From Mycolicibacterium sp. P9-22 (lineage in GTDB: Bacteria; Actinomycetota; Actinomycetes; Mycobacteriales; Mycobacteriaceae): DNA of 64,000 nucleotides. A program made the position numbers and the translations under genes. Shown here one piece after another: positions 17,977 through 26,365 of the stretch. The stretch spans positions 124,001 through 188,000 of the forward strand of contig NZ_NPKP01000010.1 in NCBI RefSeq assembly GCF_008329585.1, in the 5' to 3' direction. How positions within the stretch are numbered: the stretch's first letter is position 1; each line of letters opens with the position of its first letter. The notes under the pieces are model-generated. The model searched no databases and was not told the origin of the DNA. It saw nothing but the letters and a program-made list of their open reading frames with translations.

Positions 17977-17992
17977 TTAGAACGTGTTCTAA
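17977..17992. promoter_or_regulatory. KstR-type operator
   Basis: TTAGAACGTGTTCTAA is a perfect 16-bp palindrome that contains TNNAACNNGTTNNA (17978-17991), the consensus of the TetR-family sterol regulator KstR. It lies 20 bases before ATG 17957 of the epimerase gene, in the gap after the P450 gene. Confidence 0.75.
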
Positions 17993-18016
17993 CCCTAGCT
18001 AACGGAACCCGCCGCC

Positions 18017-19189
18017 TCAGTACATCCGCAGATCCAGCCGGGCGGGCCGGCGGACCAGCACGCTGGGCAGCCATTCCGGCTGCCCAGGGGCCTCCAGCCA
18101 CGTGGTGCGTTCCAGGAGGCCGCCGAGTACCGTCCGTGCTTCCAGACGGGCCAGTGCGGCCCCGACGCAGAAGTGCAGACCCTTTCCGAATCCCAGGTGG
18201 TTTCGTGGAGCGCTGCGATCCAGTCGGAACTCGTTGGGGGACTCGAACTGTCCCGGATCACGGTTGGCGGCGCCCCACAGCAGTAGCAGGCGTTGACCGG
18301 CGCGCAGTTGGGTTCCGGCCAGTGTGCAGTCGGTGAGCACATGCCGGTAGTGGCCGCGGAATGGTGACTCGTAGCGCAATGTCTCGTCGATGAAGACGCC
18401 CAGCAGCGCGGGGGTGTCCCTGACTTGGCGCTGCACGTCCGGGCGGGACCCCAGCAGCCAGGCCGCACTGCCCAGCAGCGAGGCCGTCGATTCGGCACCG
18501 GCGGCGACGAGTTGGATGAGGACGAGGGCTGCGGTGGAGGCGTCGAGGTCCCGGGCCAACTGGCCCATCAGGTTGTCGCCCGGATCCACTGCCGCGCTGC
18601 TGAATTGGTCGACGAGGTAGCCGCCGAGTTCCACTGCCGCAAGCCCGGCCGCAGCGAGTTGGTCCTCGTCGACCAACCCGTCGAGCAGTTGGGTGCTGGC
18701 GTAGGCGCGGCGCACCAGCTCATCGACATCGGTGTCGGGCAGGCCGAGCAGGTGCGCCACCATCATCATGGGGAGGCGATTGGCGACCTCGCCCATCCAT
18801 TCCACATCGGTGCCTGTCCACAGCTCGTCGAAGGTGGCGCCGACCACCGGCTCCAGCGCCAGCAGGCGTTTGGCGGCGAGTTTGAGCAGCACCGGTTTGC
18901 GATGGGCGGCGTGCAGCGGGTCATCGGCGGTCGCCAGGACGTGCGCCGGGTCGCCGGCCGCGGCCATCTCGAACGCGGCGACGCGGTCGTCGGGTCCGTA
19001 CACCATGGTTGCGGTGAGGTTCGAGGAGAAGTCGTCTGGACGGGCGGTCGCCTCGATGACGGCCTCCCAGGTCGATACCACGAAGAACCCGCTGTCATCG
19101 ATCTGCTGCACGGGGTCGTCGCGCAGCCGATCGTAGAGCGGGTACGGATCGTGCAGTGACGTCTCGAAGAAGTCCTGGGCCGCAACCAT
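18017..19189 (-). CDS. Cytochrome P450
   Basis: A 390-residue soluble class I P450. The heme-binding loop is FGKGLHFCVGAALAR with ligand C341. The ExxR pair is E269/R272 in DETLRYES, and the I-helix oxygen-activation segment is AGAEST at 230-235 (E-S-T in place of the usual D-T). Needs ferredoxin and ferredoxin reductase, which are not next to it. No closest CYP family can be assigned by eye. It is divergent from a TetR gene 165 bases away, which may control it, and lies just upstream of the KstR-controlled epimerase operon. Confidence 0.93.
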   Translation of the reverse strand: MVAAQDFFETSLHDPYPLYDRLRDDPVQQIDDSGFFVVSTWEAVIEATARPDDFSSNLTATMVYGPDDRVAAFEMAAAGDPAHVLATADDPLHAAHRKPVLLKLAAKRLLALEPVVGATFDELWTGTDVEWMGEVANRLPMMMVAHLLGLPDTDVDELVRRAYASTQLLDGLVDEDQLAAAGLAAVELGGYLVDQFSSAAVDPGDNLMGQLARDLDASTAALVLIQLVAAGAESTASLLGSAAWLLGSRPDVQRQVRDTPALLGVFIDETLRYESPFRGHYRHVLTDCTLAGTQLRAGQRLLLLWGAANRDPGQFESPNEFRLDRSAPRNHLGFGKGLHFCVGAALARLEARTVLGGLLERTTWLEAPGQPEWLPSVLVRRPARLDLRMY

Positions 19190-19306
19190 TTGCCCAGCGT
19201 GCGGCGCGGTGGAGGCAGCGTCAACGGTGCGGCACGAAGTCGATACGGGCCGCCGGGCGGCGGCGGCGACACACGTCTCACGGTCGCCGTCCCACCTGCG
19301 ACGACT

Positions 19307-19342
19307 CTGAGATCATCGGTGGAATCTGTCTCAGGCTGAGAT
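19307..19342. promoter_or_regulatory. TetR autoregulatory operator candidate
   Basis: TCTCAG-G-CTGAGA (19329-19341) is an inverted repeat 13 bases before the TetR ATG. A half-site CTGAGAT occurs at 19307-19313 and again at 19336-19342. It sits in the divergent gap between P450 and TetR genes. Confidence 0.5.
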
Positions 19343-19354
19343 AAGTTGGAGGCT

Positions 19355-19909
19355 ATGTCGCAGACACGTCCGGACTGGCTCGTCGGTGCCGACCGCGGTG
19401 CCGCCGCGGCCGAGCGGATCTATACGGCCGCGGCCGACCTTCTCGCACGCGACGGATTCGACGCCCTCGATATCGACGCCCTCGCAGCGCGGGTGCATTG
19501 TTCGCGTGCGACGGTCTACCGGCATGCGGGTGGCAAGACCCAGATCCGTGACGCGGTGCTGGCGCGCTCGGCCGCCCGGATCGTCGAGACGGTGCGTGCG
19601 GCGGTGACCGGGTTGTCCGGGCGGGCCAGGGTGCTCACCGCGGTCGAGGTTGCGGTCGGCGAGGTGCGCAGCGATCCGGTGGCCCGGTTGTTGGTCGGCG
19701 TGAGCGGAACCGGAGTGCTGGTCACCTCGGACACCGTCACCGGGTTCGCGAGGGATCTGGCCGGCCTTGCCGATGACGACCCGGAGGCCGCGAACTGGAT
19801 TGTCCGAGTGGTGCTGGCTCTGCTGTTCTGGCCGGCGACGGACTCCGCGACCGAGCGCCGAATGCTGGAGCGTTTCCTGGCCCCGGGCTTCGGGCCCGAA
19901 CCATCCTGA
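19355..19909 (+). CDS. TetR-family regulator
   Basis: A 184-residue regulator. The N-terminal TetR DNA-binding domain covers residues ~20-65 (AAERIYTAAADLLARDGFDAL, then the HTH ALAARVHCSRATVYRHAGGK). The C-terminal ligand domain is ordinary. ATG 19355 has GGAGG 4 bases upstream; a TTG at 19346 is unlikely. Divergent from the P450 gene, with an inverted repeat in the gap, so it probably represses itself and the P450. Ligand unknown. Confidence 0.88.
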   Translation: MSQTRPDWLVGADRGAAAAERIYTAAADLLARDGFDALDIDALAARVHCSRATVYRHAGGKTQIRDAVLARSAARIVETVRAAVTGLSGRARVLTAVEVAVGEVRSDPVARLLVGVSGTGVLVTSDTVTGFARDLAGLADDDPEAANWIVRVVLALLFWPATDSATERRMLERFLAPGFGPEPS

Positions 19910-19946
19910 CCCTCGCGTGTCGGGTGGCGATGTCACGCGCGGTGGG

Positions 19947-20828
19947 TCAGGCCTTGGCACACCGAAAGCCGATGTGGCTCATCCCGGTGTCGACCATCTG
20001 TGGTCGCCGCGCAGCCGGCCGGTACCGCATGCAGTAACTGTCCGCGCACAGAAAGGACCCGCCCTTGATCACCTTGCGGGGGATCTTGAACTGAGGCTGG
20101 GCCGGGTCGTAACTATCGGCGGCGCAGCAGGATCCGGCGGCTCGTTCTTCGCCATACCAGTCGGTGGTCCACTCCCACACATTGCCGGCCATATCGAAGA
20201 GTCCATATCCATTGGGCGCGAAGCTCCCGACGGGCTGGGTCGTGCCGTAGCCGGAGTCCGGCAGGTAGGGGAACTCGCCGTGCCAGTAGTTCGCCCTGCG
20301 CTCACCCGGGGTCTCGGGATCGTCGCCCCAAGTGTAGGCGGCGCCGATCAGTCCGCCGCGGGCTGCGGTCTCCCATTGGGCCTCGGTCGGCAGTGCGAGT
20401 CCGGCCCATTCGGCGTAACTCTGGGCGTCCTCGAACGCCATGTGCACCACCGGGTGCCGATCACGGCCGGTCAGCGATGAGCGGGGGCCCCGTGGATGGT
20501 TCCAGCAGGCGCCGGGAGTCCAGGCCCACCACTGGCTGAGGTGGCGCAGGTCCACCGGTCCGGCGGTGCGCCGGAACACCATCGAACCCGCGACCAGGTT
20601 CTCCGCGGGCGCGCCCGGGTAGTCGGCGGGGTCGACCGGCCGTTCGGCGACGGTGCGGTAACCGGTCGCCTCGGCGAACTGGGCGAACTCGGCATTGGTC
20701 ACCTGGTGGCGCTGGATCCAGAACCCGTCCACGGCCACCTCACGTACCGGTGCCTCTTCCGGATAGTGCGCGTCGGAGCCGAGTGCCGTTGTCTGCGGCT
20801 CGATCCAGACCAGATCGTTGTCAGTCAC
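19947..20828 (-). CDS. Formylglycine-generating enzyme (sulfatase-modifying factor)
   Basis: A 293-residue FGE, length close to M. tuberculosis Rv0712 (299). FGE oxidises the cysteine of a CxPxR/CxAxR motif to formylglycine, activating sulfatases. Both active-site cysteines are present: C261 and C266 in GGSFLCADSYC. Other family marks are HPVVHM (125-130), LPTEAQWE (147-153) and NVWEW (216-220). GTG 20828 overlaps the HAD gene stop by 8 bases, so it is translated last in the sulfatase operon. Its presence beside two CTAGR sulfatases gives it clear partners. Confidence 0.93.
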   Translation of the reverse strand: MTDNDLVWIEPQTTALGSDAHYPEEAPVREVAVDGFWIQRHQVTNAEFAQFAEATGYRTVAERPVDPADYPGAPAENLVAGSMVFRRTAGPVDLRHLSQWWAWTPGACWNHPRGPRSSLTGRDRHPVVHMAFEDAQSYAEWAGLALPTEAQWETAARGGLIGAAYTWGDDPETPGERRANYWHGEFPYLPDSGYGTTQPVGSFAPNGYGLFDMAGNVWEWTTDWYGEERAAGSCCAADSYDPAQPQFKIPRKVIKGGSFLCADSYCMRYRPAARRPQMVDTGMSHIGFRCAKA

Positions 20829-21732
20829 TGAAGACGGTGGACCAATCATCGCGCATGCTGACCACGGTCCACCCGTACTGCTCGGCATGCCCGAGCGCAC
20901 GTTCCGCCCCTGCGGTGTACTCGAATTCGCGTTCGGCATCGTCGTGGAGCACCAGCAGCTTCAGCGACGGCCCGTCCTGGCCGCCGGTGTACATGAGCAT
21001 CTCGTCATCACCGTTGGAATTGCCGGCCGCCAGGACGGGGCGGCGGCCGATGCGATTCCAGATGCGGACCGGCTTCTCCGGCCCGTCATCCCAGATGTCC
21101 AGGGCGGGTTGCAGCAGCAGGTCGCCGTGCCCGTCGGCGCCGACGAACTTCAGTCCCTGTGCGCTGCCGACCACCCGCTCGGGTGGGATGCCGTAGATGC
21201 GGCTGGTGACCGGGCGCATGAAATCGCGCCCACCGCCCGAGACGATGTAGCAGGTGAAGCCGTGCTCCTCCAGGTAGCGCAGCAGTTCCACCATCGGCGC
21301 GTACGTGCATTTCAGGTACGGCCTGCCGAGGGTGGGGTGCACGGCCTCGGCGAAGAAGGTGCCGACCCCGGCCGCGTGATCCTCGACCTTCACCGAATCG
21401 TGCAGTGAAAGCACCGCGGCGGCCAGGCTTTTCAGATCCGAGTCGTCACCCTGATAGTGCTTGGTGATGGCGCAACCGAACCAGTGCAGATCGCCGTTGT
21501 GCGCCGCCAGATAGGGCTGTCCTTCGGCGAGCGACGGATCGGCGGCCACCTTCTCCGCAAGCCGTCGCACGATGAAATCGAGCTGGATGTACATCGGCTT
21601 CTCACACCACAACGTGCCGTCATTGTCGAAGACCGCGACCCGCTCGGCGGGGTCTATCTCGCGGGTGACCCTGTCCACGAAGTCGATGATCGCTGACTTC
21701 GTGGGTCCGTCCTTCCAGGACTCCAGTCCCAC
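20821..21732 (-). CDS. HAD-superfamily phosphatase
   Basis: A 303-residue HAD hydrolase. Motif I is VAVFDNDGTLW (nucleophile D36, acid D38), motif II is in IVSGGGRDF, and motif IV is GNSNGDDEML. The layout is phosphoserine-phosphatase-like. It lies 2 bases after the first sulfatase and overlaps FGE, so it is part of the same operon. Its substrate is unknown; a phosphate-for-sulfate role in the same pathway is only a guess. GTG 21732 is the first start after the sulfatase stop. Confidence 0.85.
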   Translation of the reverse strand: MGLESWKDGPTKSAIIDFVDRVTREIDPAERVAVFDNDGTLWCEKPMYIQLDFIVRRLAEKVAADPSLAEGQPYLAAHNGDLHWFGCAITKHYQGDDSDLKSLAAAVLSLHDSVKVEDHAAGVGTFFAEAVHPTLGRPYLKCTYAPMVELLRYLEEHGFTCYIVSGGGRDFMRPVTSRIYGIPPERVVGSAQGLKFVGADGHGDLLLQPALDIWDDGPEKPVRIWNRIGRRPVLAAGNSNGDDEMLMYTGGQDGPSLKLLVLHDDAEREFEYTAGAERALGHAEQYGWTVVSMRDDWSTVFSD

Positions 21733-21734
21733 CT

Positions 21735-23279
21735 TCAGTCGCCTCGTTTGGCGAGGAACTTCTCCAGCTCCTCGACGGCGTGCGTGATGGTGAACGATGC
21801 GGGTTCCTGGCGCGGCGGGAACTCCTTGAACGTCTCCAGGAACTGATTGACGATCGCGCTGGCGTAGAACATCAGGTACAGGCGGTCGATCACCCAGTCC
21901 CAGTAGGTGTTCGAGGTGATGTCGGCGCGCTCGAACGGATCGGTGCGCAGATTGAACAGCTTCGGTGCCCGCAACTTGGTGAACGGCTCGAACCAAACCT
22001 CCAGGGTGCCCTGGCGGCGTTGCTCCAGGAACACCACCTTCCAGTTGTCCGCCCGGATGCCCAGCACATCACCGTCGTCGGAGAAGTAGATCATTCCGCG
22101 GCGCGGGCTCTTGTCCACCTCCCCGGTCAGGTAAGGCAACAGGTTGTAGCCGTCGATATGCACCTTGAAGGTCTCATCGCCGGCCCGGTGGCCGGCCTTG
22201 AGTTTCTCCACGATATCCGGGTCGCCCGCCGCAGCCAGGAAGGTCGGCAGCCAATCATGATGCTGGACAATCTCGTTGGAGACCGAGCCGGCCTTGATCT
22301 TGCCGGGCCAGCGGATCAGCTCGGGGATGCGGAACGCACCCTCCCAGTTGGTGTTCTTCTCGCTGCGGAACGGCGTGGTGGCGCCGTCGGGCCAGCTGTT
22401 GGCGTGCGGGCCGTTGTCGGTGGAATAGATGACGATGGTGTCCTCGGCGATGCCGAGATCGTCGACCAGATCGAGCAGCGTGCCCACGTGACCGTCATGG
22501 TCGATCATGGTGTCGTGGTACGGCGATTGCCAGCGCCCGGCCTGCCCCTCACTCTCCGGCTTGGTATGGGTCCGGAAGTGCATGTGGGTGGTGTTCATCC
22601 AGACGAAGAACGGTGTCTGCGACTCATGCTGGCGCTTGATGAAATCCACACAGGCGGCGGTGGTCTCGTCATCGATGGTCTCCATCCGCTTCTTGGTCAG
22701 CGGGCCGGTGTCCTCGATGCGCTGTTTGCCGACCGCACCGTAGCGGGGGTCGACCTCACCGGAATCCTCCGCGGTGGCCCAGGAGTGGATGACGCCACGG
22801 GGTAGGAGCGCCTTGCGTAGCAGCGGCGCCTCCTCGGCGGTGGGGTAGTCCTCGTGCTCGGGCTCCTCCTCGGCGTTGAGGTGATACAGGTTGCCGTAGA
22901 ACTCGTCGAACCCGTGCGCGGTGGGCAGATACTTGTTCAGGTCACCGAGGTGGTTCTTGCCGAATTGGCCGCATGCGTAGCCCAATGGCTTCAGCAGTTC
23001 GGCAATCGTCGGGTCTTCCTTCTGTAACCCGATATCGACACCGGGCATGCCGACCTTGCTCATCCCGGTGCGGTACACGCTCTGTCCGGTGATGAACGAC
23101 GCCCGCCCGGCGGTGCAGCTCTGCTCACCGTAGGAGTCGGTGAAAAGCATTCCCTCGCTGGCAATCCGGTCGATATTGGGCGTCTGGTAGCCCATCATGC
23201 CCCGGCTGTAGCAGCTCAGGTTCCAGATGCCGATATCGTCGCCCCAGATGACCAGGATGTTCGGTTGTGAGGTGGGCAC
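21735..23279 (-). CDS. Arylsulfatase-type sulfatase, second of tandem pair
   Basis: A 514-residue type I sulfatase without a signal peptide, so cytosolic. Metal ligands D14/D15 (WGDDIG), formylglycine motif C55-T-A-G-R59, then TGQSVYRTGM; later DNGPH and KHL-like GKNHLGD. The C-x-A-x-R form replaces the usual proline by alanine, which FGE accepts. C-terminal domain of ~140 residues is intact. It is a close paralog of the next gene upstream, about 3 bases away. It hydrolyses sulfate esters; the natural substrate is unknown. Confidence 0.93.
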   Translation of the reverse strand: MPTSQPNILVIWGDDIGIWNLSCYSRGMMGYQTPNIDRIASEGMLFTDSYGEQSCTAGRASFITGQSVYRTGMSKVGMPGVDIGLQKEDPTIAELLKPLGYACGQFGKNHLGDLNKYLPTAHGFDEFYGNLYHLNAEEEPEHEDYPTAEEAPLLRKALLPRGVIHSWATAEDSGEVDPRYGAVGKQRIEDTGPLTKKRMETIDDETTAACVDFIKRQHESQTPFFVWMNTTHMHFRTHTKPESEGQAGRWQSPYHDTMIDHDGHVGTLLDLVDDLGIAEDTIVIYSTDNGPHANSWPDGATTPFRSEKNTNWEGAFRIPELIRWPGKIKAGSVSNEIVQHHDWLPTFLAAAGDPDIVEKLKAGHRAGDETFKVHIDGYNLLPYLTGEVDKSPRRGMIYFSDDGDVLGIRADNWKVVFLEQRRQGTLEVWFEPFTKLRAPKLFNLRTDPFERADITSNTYWDWVIDRLYLMFYASAIVNQFLETFKEFPPRQEPASFTITHAVEELEKFLAKRGD

Positions 23280-23282
23280 AGT

Positions 23283-24824
23283 TCAGTCCTTCGCTAGGAA
23301 TTCGTGCAACTTCTCCACGGCCTGGTCGACGCTGAAGCTGGCCGGCGCGTGCCGGGGCCGGAACTCTTCGAACGTCTCCAGAAACTTCGTGGCCATCGCG
23401 GTGGCATAGAAGACGAAGTAGTCGTGGCGGAGCAGCCACTCATAATAGGTGTTCGAGGTGATGTCGGCGTATTCGTATGGGTCGGTGCGCAGATTGAACA
23501 ATTTCGGCACCCGCAGCGCCGTGAACGGTTCGGCCCAGATCCGCAGAGTGCCCTGGCAGCGCTGCTCCATGAACACGATCTTCCAGTTCTCGAATCGCAT
23601 CGCGACCAGATCGCCGTCGTCGGAAAAGTAGAAGAACCCGCGGCGCGGGCTCTCATCGACCTCGCCGGTCAGATACGGCAGCAGATTGAAACCATCGATG
23701 TGCACCTTGTAGGACGTCTCGCCGATGGTGTGACCGCCCTTCAACTTCTCGGTGATATCGGGATCACCCGCCGCGGCCACCAAGGTCGGCAACCAGTCAT
23801 GGTGCTGGATGATCTCATTGGACACCGTGCCGGCCTTGATCTTGCCGGGCCAGCGGACCAGTTCGGGAACCCGGAACGCACCTTCCCAGTTGGTGTCCTT
23901 CTCGCTCCGGAACGGTGTGGTGCCGGCGTCGGGCCAGGTGTTGCGGTGCGGGCCGTTGTCGGTGGAATAGATGACGATGGTGTCCTCGGCGATGCCGAGC
24001 TCATCGAGCACATCGAGCACGGTGCCGACATTCTTGTCGTGATCGATCATGGCGTCGTGGTACTCGGACTGCCACAGTCCCGCCTGCCCTCGACTTTCCG
24101 GCTTGACGTGGGTGTAGAGGTGCATGTGGGTGAAGTTGCACCACACGAAGAATGGATTGCCCTCGGTGTGCTGACGCTTGATGTAGTCAACTGTCGCATC
24201 GGCGATATCGTCGTCGATGGTCTCCATCCGTTTCGTGTTCAGCGGCCCGGTGTCCTCGATGGTCTGCTTGCCGACCGGCCCGTATTTCGGGTCGTCGGGT
24301 TCGGCGGACACCTCGGTGGTGGCCTTGCACTTGAGCACGCCGCGTGGTTTCGCGAGGTTGTAGAGCCTCGGGTAGCGGTCCTCGTGCGGGTAGTCGTAGC
24401 TCTCGGGTTCCTCTTCAGCGTTGAGGTGATACAGGTTGCCGTAGAACTCGTCGAATCCGTGCACCGTCGGCAGGTACTTGTTGAGATCTCCGAAGTGGTT
24501 CTTGCCGAACTGGCCGGTGGCGTATCCCAGCGGCTTGAGCAGTTCGGCGATGGTCGGGTCTTCGGCGGCCCAGCCGATATCGGCCCCGGGGATGCCGACC
24601 TTGCTCATCCCGGTGCGGTACACGCTTTGCCCACTGATGAAGGCGGCCCGGCCCGCGGTGCAGCTTTGCTCCCCGTAGGAATCGGTGAACCGCATGCCTT
24701 CGGCGGCGATGCGGTCGATGTTCGGCGTGCGATAGCCCATCAGGCCGTCGCTGTAGCAGCTGAGGTTGCTGATCCCGATGTCGTCACCCCAGATGACGAG
24801 AATGTTGGGCTTTCCGTTGGGCAT
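23283..24824 (-). CDS. Arylsulfatase-type sulfatase, first of tandem pair
   Basis: A 513-residue paralog of the downstream sulfatase, with near-identical layout: D14/D15 metal ligands, C55-T-A-G-R59, DNGPH and GKNHFGD. The two share most residues across the full length, so they are a tandem duplication that has diverged, perhaps in substrate range. First gene of the operon; ATG 24824 has AGGAGA 5 bases upstream. No signal peptide. FGE encoded three genes downstream should mature both. Confidence 0.93.
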   Translation of the reverse strand: MPNGKPNILVIWGDDIGISNLSCYSDGLMGYRTPNIDRIAAEGMRFTDSYGEQSCTAGRAAFISGQSVYRTGMSKVGIPGADIGWAAEDPTIAELLKPLGYATGQFGKNHFGDLNKYLPTVHGFDEFYGNLYHLNAEEEPESYDYPHEDRYPRLYNLAKPRGVLKCKATTEVSAEPDDPKYGPVGKQTIEDTGPLNTKRMETIDDDIADATVDYIKRQHTEGNPFFVWCNFTHMHLYTHVKPESRGQAGLWQSEYHDAMIDHDKNVGTVLDVLDELGIAEDTIVIYSTDNGPHRNTWPDAGTTPFRSEKDTNWEGAFRVPELVRWPGKIKAGTVSNEIIQHHDWLPTLVAAAGDPDITEKLKGGHTIGETSYKVHIDGFNLLPYLTGEVDESPRRGFFYFSDDGDLVAMRFENWKIVFMEQRCQGTLRIWAEPFTALRVPKLFNLRTDPYEYADITSNTYYEWLLRHDYFVFYATAMATKFLETFEEFRPRHAPASFSVDQAVEKLHEFLAKD

Positions 24825-25062
24825 ATTGTCTCCTCTGACCGGTGAGGCACCTGCTCGAAATACTAGGAGCCGGACCCCGCACACGGGACGGTTCGGCGCA
24901 GCCCGAACCGGTATCTCGTATCGCGTTGCGTTTCACGGCGATAGCGGGGCGAGAACGAATGCGCCGGGCCCCGGTCTACTCTGGAGATATCGTGGGTTCC
25001 TCGCGTGCCCGATCCGTCGGTTGCCGTCTGCGGTCGCTCTGATAGTGATGGGAGCATTGCCG

Positions 25063-25515
25063 ATGGTCGATGTCGCCGCCGAACGTCTGTCCGCCACCCG
25101 GCTCGCCATCTGCGGGCGCACCGATCAGCGGGGCACCGTCGACGGCGCCTGGTGGCCGCCGGCCTATGACCTCAAGACCACGTTGCCCGATCTGATCTCG
25201 GTGATGGGCCGCTGGCTCGGACCGGTGTCCCGGGTCCTGTATGACCCGAGCCTGTTCCCGTCGGCGCCGTCCCGGATCATCCGCGGTACGACGGTGATAT
25301 CGGTGGACCGCTACTCGCTGGTGGCCAGGGACACCATCTACCTGACCGGCACCCACACCCGCAACGCACTGCTGTATGTGGTGCCGCCGGAAACCGGCGC
25401 AGACAACGCGTGTGACCTGCTCAAGCGGGTCGAGAGCACCACTATTCCGATGACGGTGCGGATGCTGCGGGCCATCGTCGGTGGACACCCGGCAGCGCGG
25501 GAACAGCTGGGCTGA
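25063..25515 (+). CDS. DUF5994 family protein
   Basis: A 150-residue protein like the actinobacterial DUF5994 family (WWPPAYDL near residue 35, LYDPSLFPSAP, ARDTIYLTGT). No TM segment or catalytic motif. ATG 25063 follows GGGAG by about 9 bases; ATG 25048 would add five residues. It is divergent from the sulfatase operon. The 238-base gap before it contains no gene I can support. Function unknown. Confidence 0.7.
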   Translation: MVDVAAERLSATRLAICGRTDQRGTVDGAWWPPAYDLKTTLPDLISVMGRWLGPVSRVLYDPSLFPSAPSRIIRGTTVISVDRYSLVARDTIYLTGTHTRNALLYVVPPETGADNACDLLKRVESTTIPMTVRMLRAIVGGHPAAREQLG

Positions 25516-25611
25516 TTTGGGGCGCGGTGGTTCGGTGCCGTAATCTGGGGCTCAAGTTTCCCCGGTTCTGTAGACGCCGCGCGGGAAGCCAGAGGCCGGG
25601 ACGCTACAGCG

Positions 25612-26352
25612 TCACCGGCCTTGTCCAGCTCTGGAGCCGGAATCGACACTGTCGACGAGCTCACGAACCAGCACGGGGTACCGCCCGCGATCCGGGCGGA
25701 AGATGTCGTGCGGGGAGTCGGGGAACTCGTGCAGTCGCGCGGCCGGGAACAGCTGCCGGTACCGGGCCCACGCCGCCGCATCGATGATGGGACTGTTCGG
25801 GCTGCGCACCACCAGCAGCGGCGGGCCCCACCGGGCCAGCGGTTCCCAGAGCGACCGCGACACCGCGGCGGCGAACGTCGCGACCGCGGCGCCGCGGTCC
25901 ACGCGCTCGTGCACCGGTGTGCCCCGCCACCGGCCGTCGAGCACCCCCACGGCGACCTCGTCGGGCAGCGTGATCTCCTCGGGCAGGTAGTCGCCGATCG
26001 AGATGGACCGGACCCGGTCGGGGTGACTCAGGGCCCAGGTCAGCGCGTAGGACGTGCCGCGGGAAAACGTCATGAGGTGCACCGGGCCGCCGGTCACCTC
26101 GTCGATGACGGCCGCGATGTCACCGGCGCGTGCCGCGGCGTCGTACGGGCCTTTCGGCGCGACGCTGCGCCCGTGGCCCCGCAGTTCCACGACGACCGTG
26201 CGGCGGCCGAACAGCGGCAGCACCTCGGTGTAGTCATCTGCGACGCAGGTGAACCCGGGCACGAACACGACGGGGGCACCACGGTCGTCGCCGCCGGAGT
26301 CGAGATAGCGGATTCGGGCGTCGCCGTTGGCGGCGACACGGAACTGCGGCAT
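25612..26352 (-). CDS. Alpha/beta hydrolase with atypical nucleophile elbow
   Basis: A 246-residue alpha/beta-hydrolase fold protein. The oxyanion strand is VVFVPGFTCVADDY, then ELRGHGRS, and the nucleophile elbow is TFSRG near residue 100, with Thr where GxSxG has its first glycine. The catalytic His is probably in DSPHD. Start MPQFRVAANG (26352) chosen; upstream codons enter the 3beta-HSD gene. It is 13 bases downstream of the 3beta-HSD, so probably in its transcript. Substrate unknown. Confidence 0.78.
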   Translation of the reverse strand: MPQFRVAANGDARIRYLDSGGDDRGAPVVFVPGFTCVADDYTEVLPLFGRRTVVVELRGHGRSVAPKGPYDAAARAGDIAAVIDEVTGGPVHLMTFSRGTSYALTWALSHPDRVRSISIGDYLPEEITLPDEVAVGVLDGRWRGTPVHERVDRGAAVATFAAAVSRSLWEPLARWGPPLLVVRSPNSPIIDAAAWARYRQLFPAARLHEFPDSPHDIFRPDRGRYPVLVRELVDSVDSGSRAGQGR

Positions 26353-26365
26353 GCAGGGAAGTAAA

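Noticed and set aside
23304..24845. Long plus-strand frame opposite the first sulfatase
   Set aside because: Antisense shadow; no motif, while the opposite strand has a complete sulfatase.
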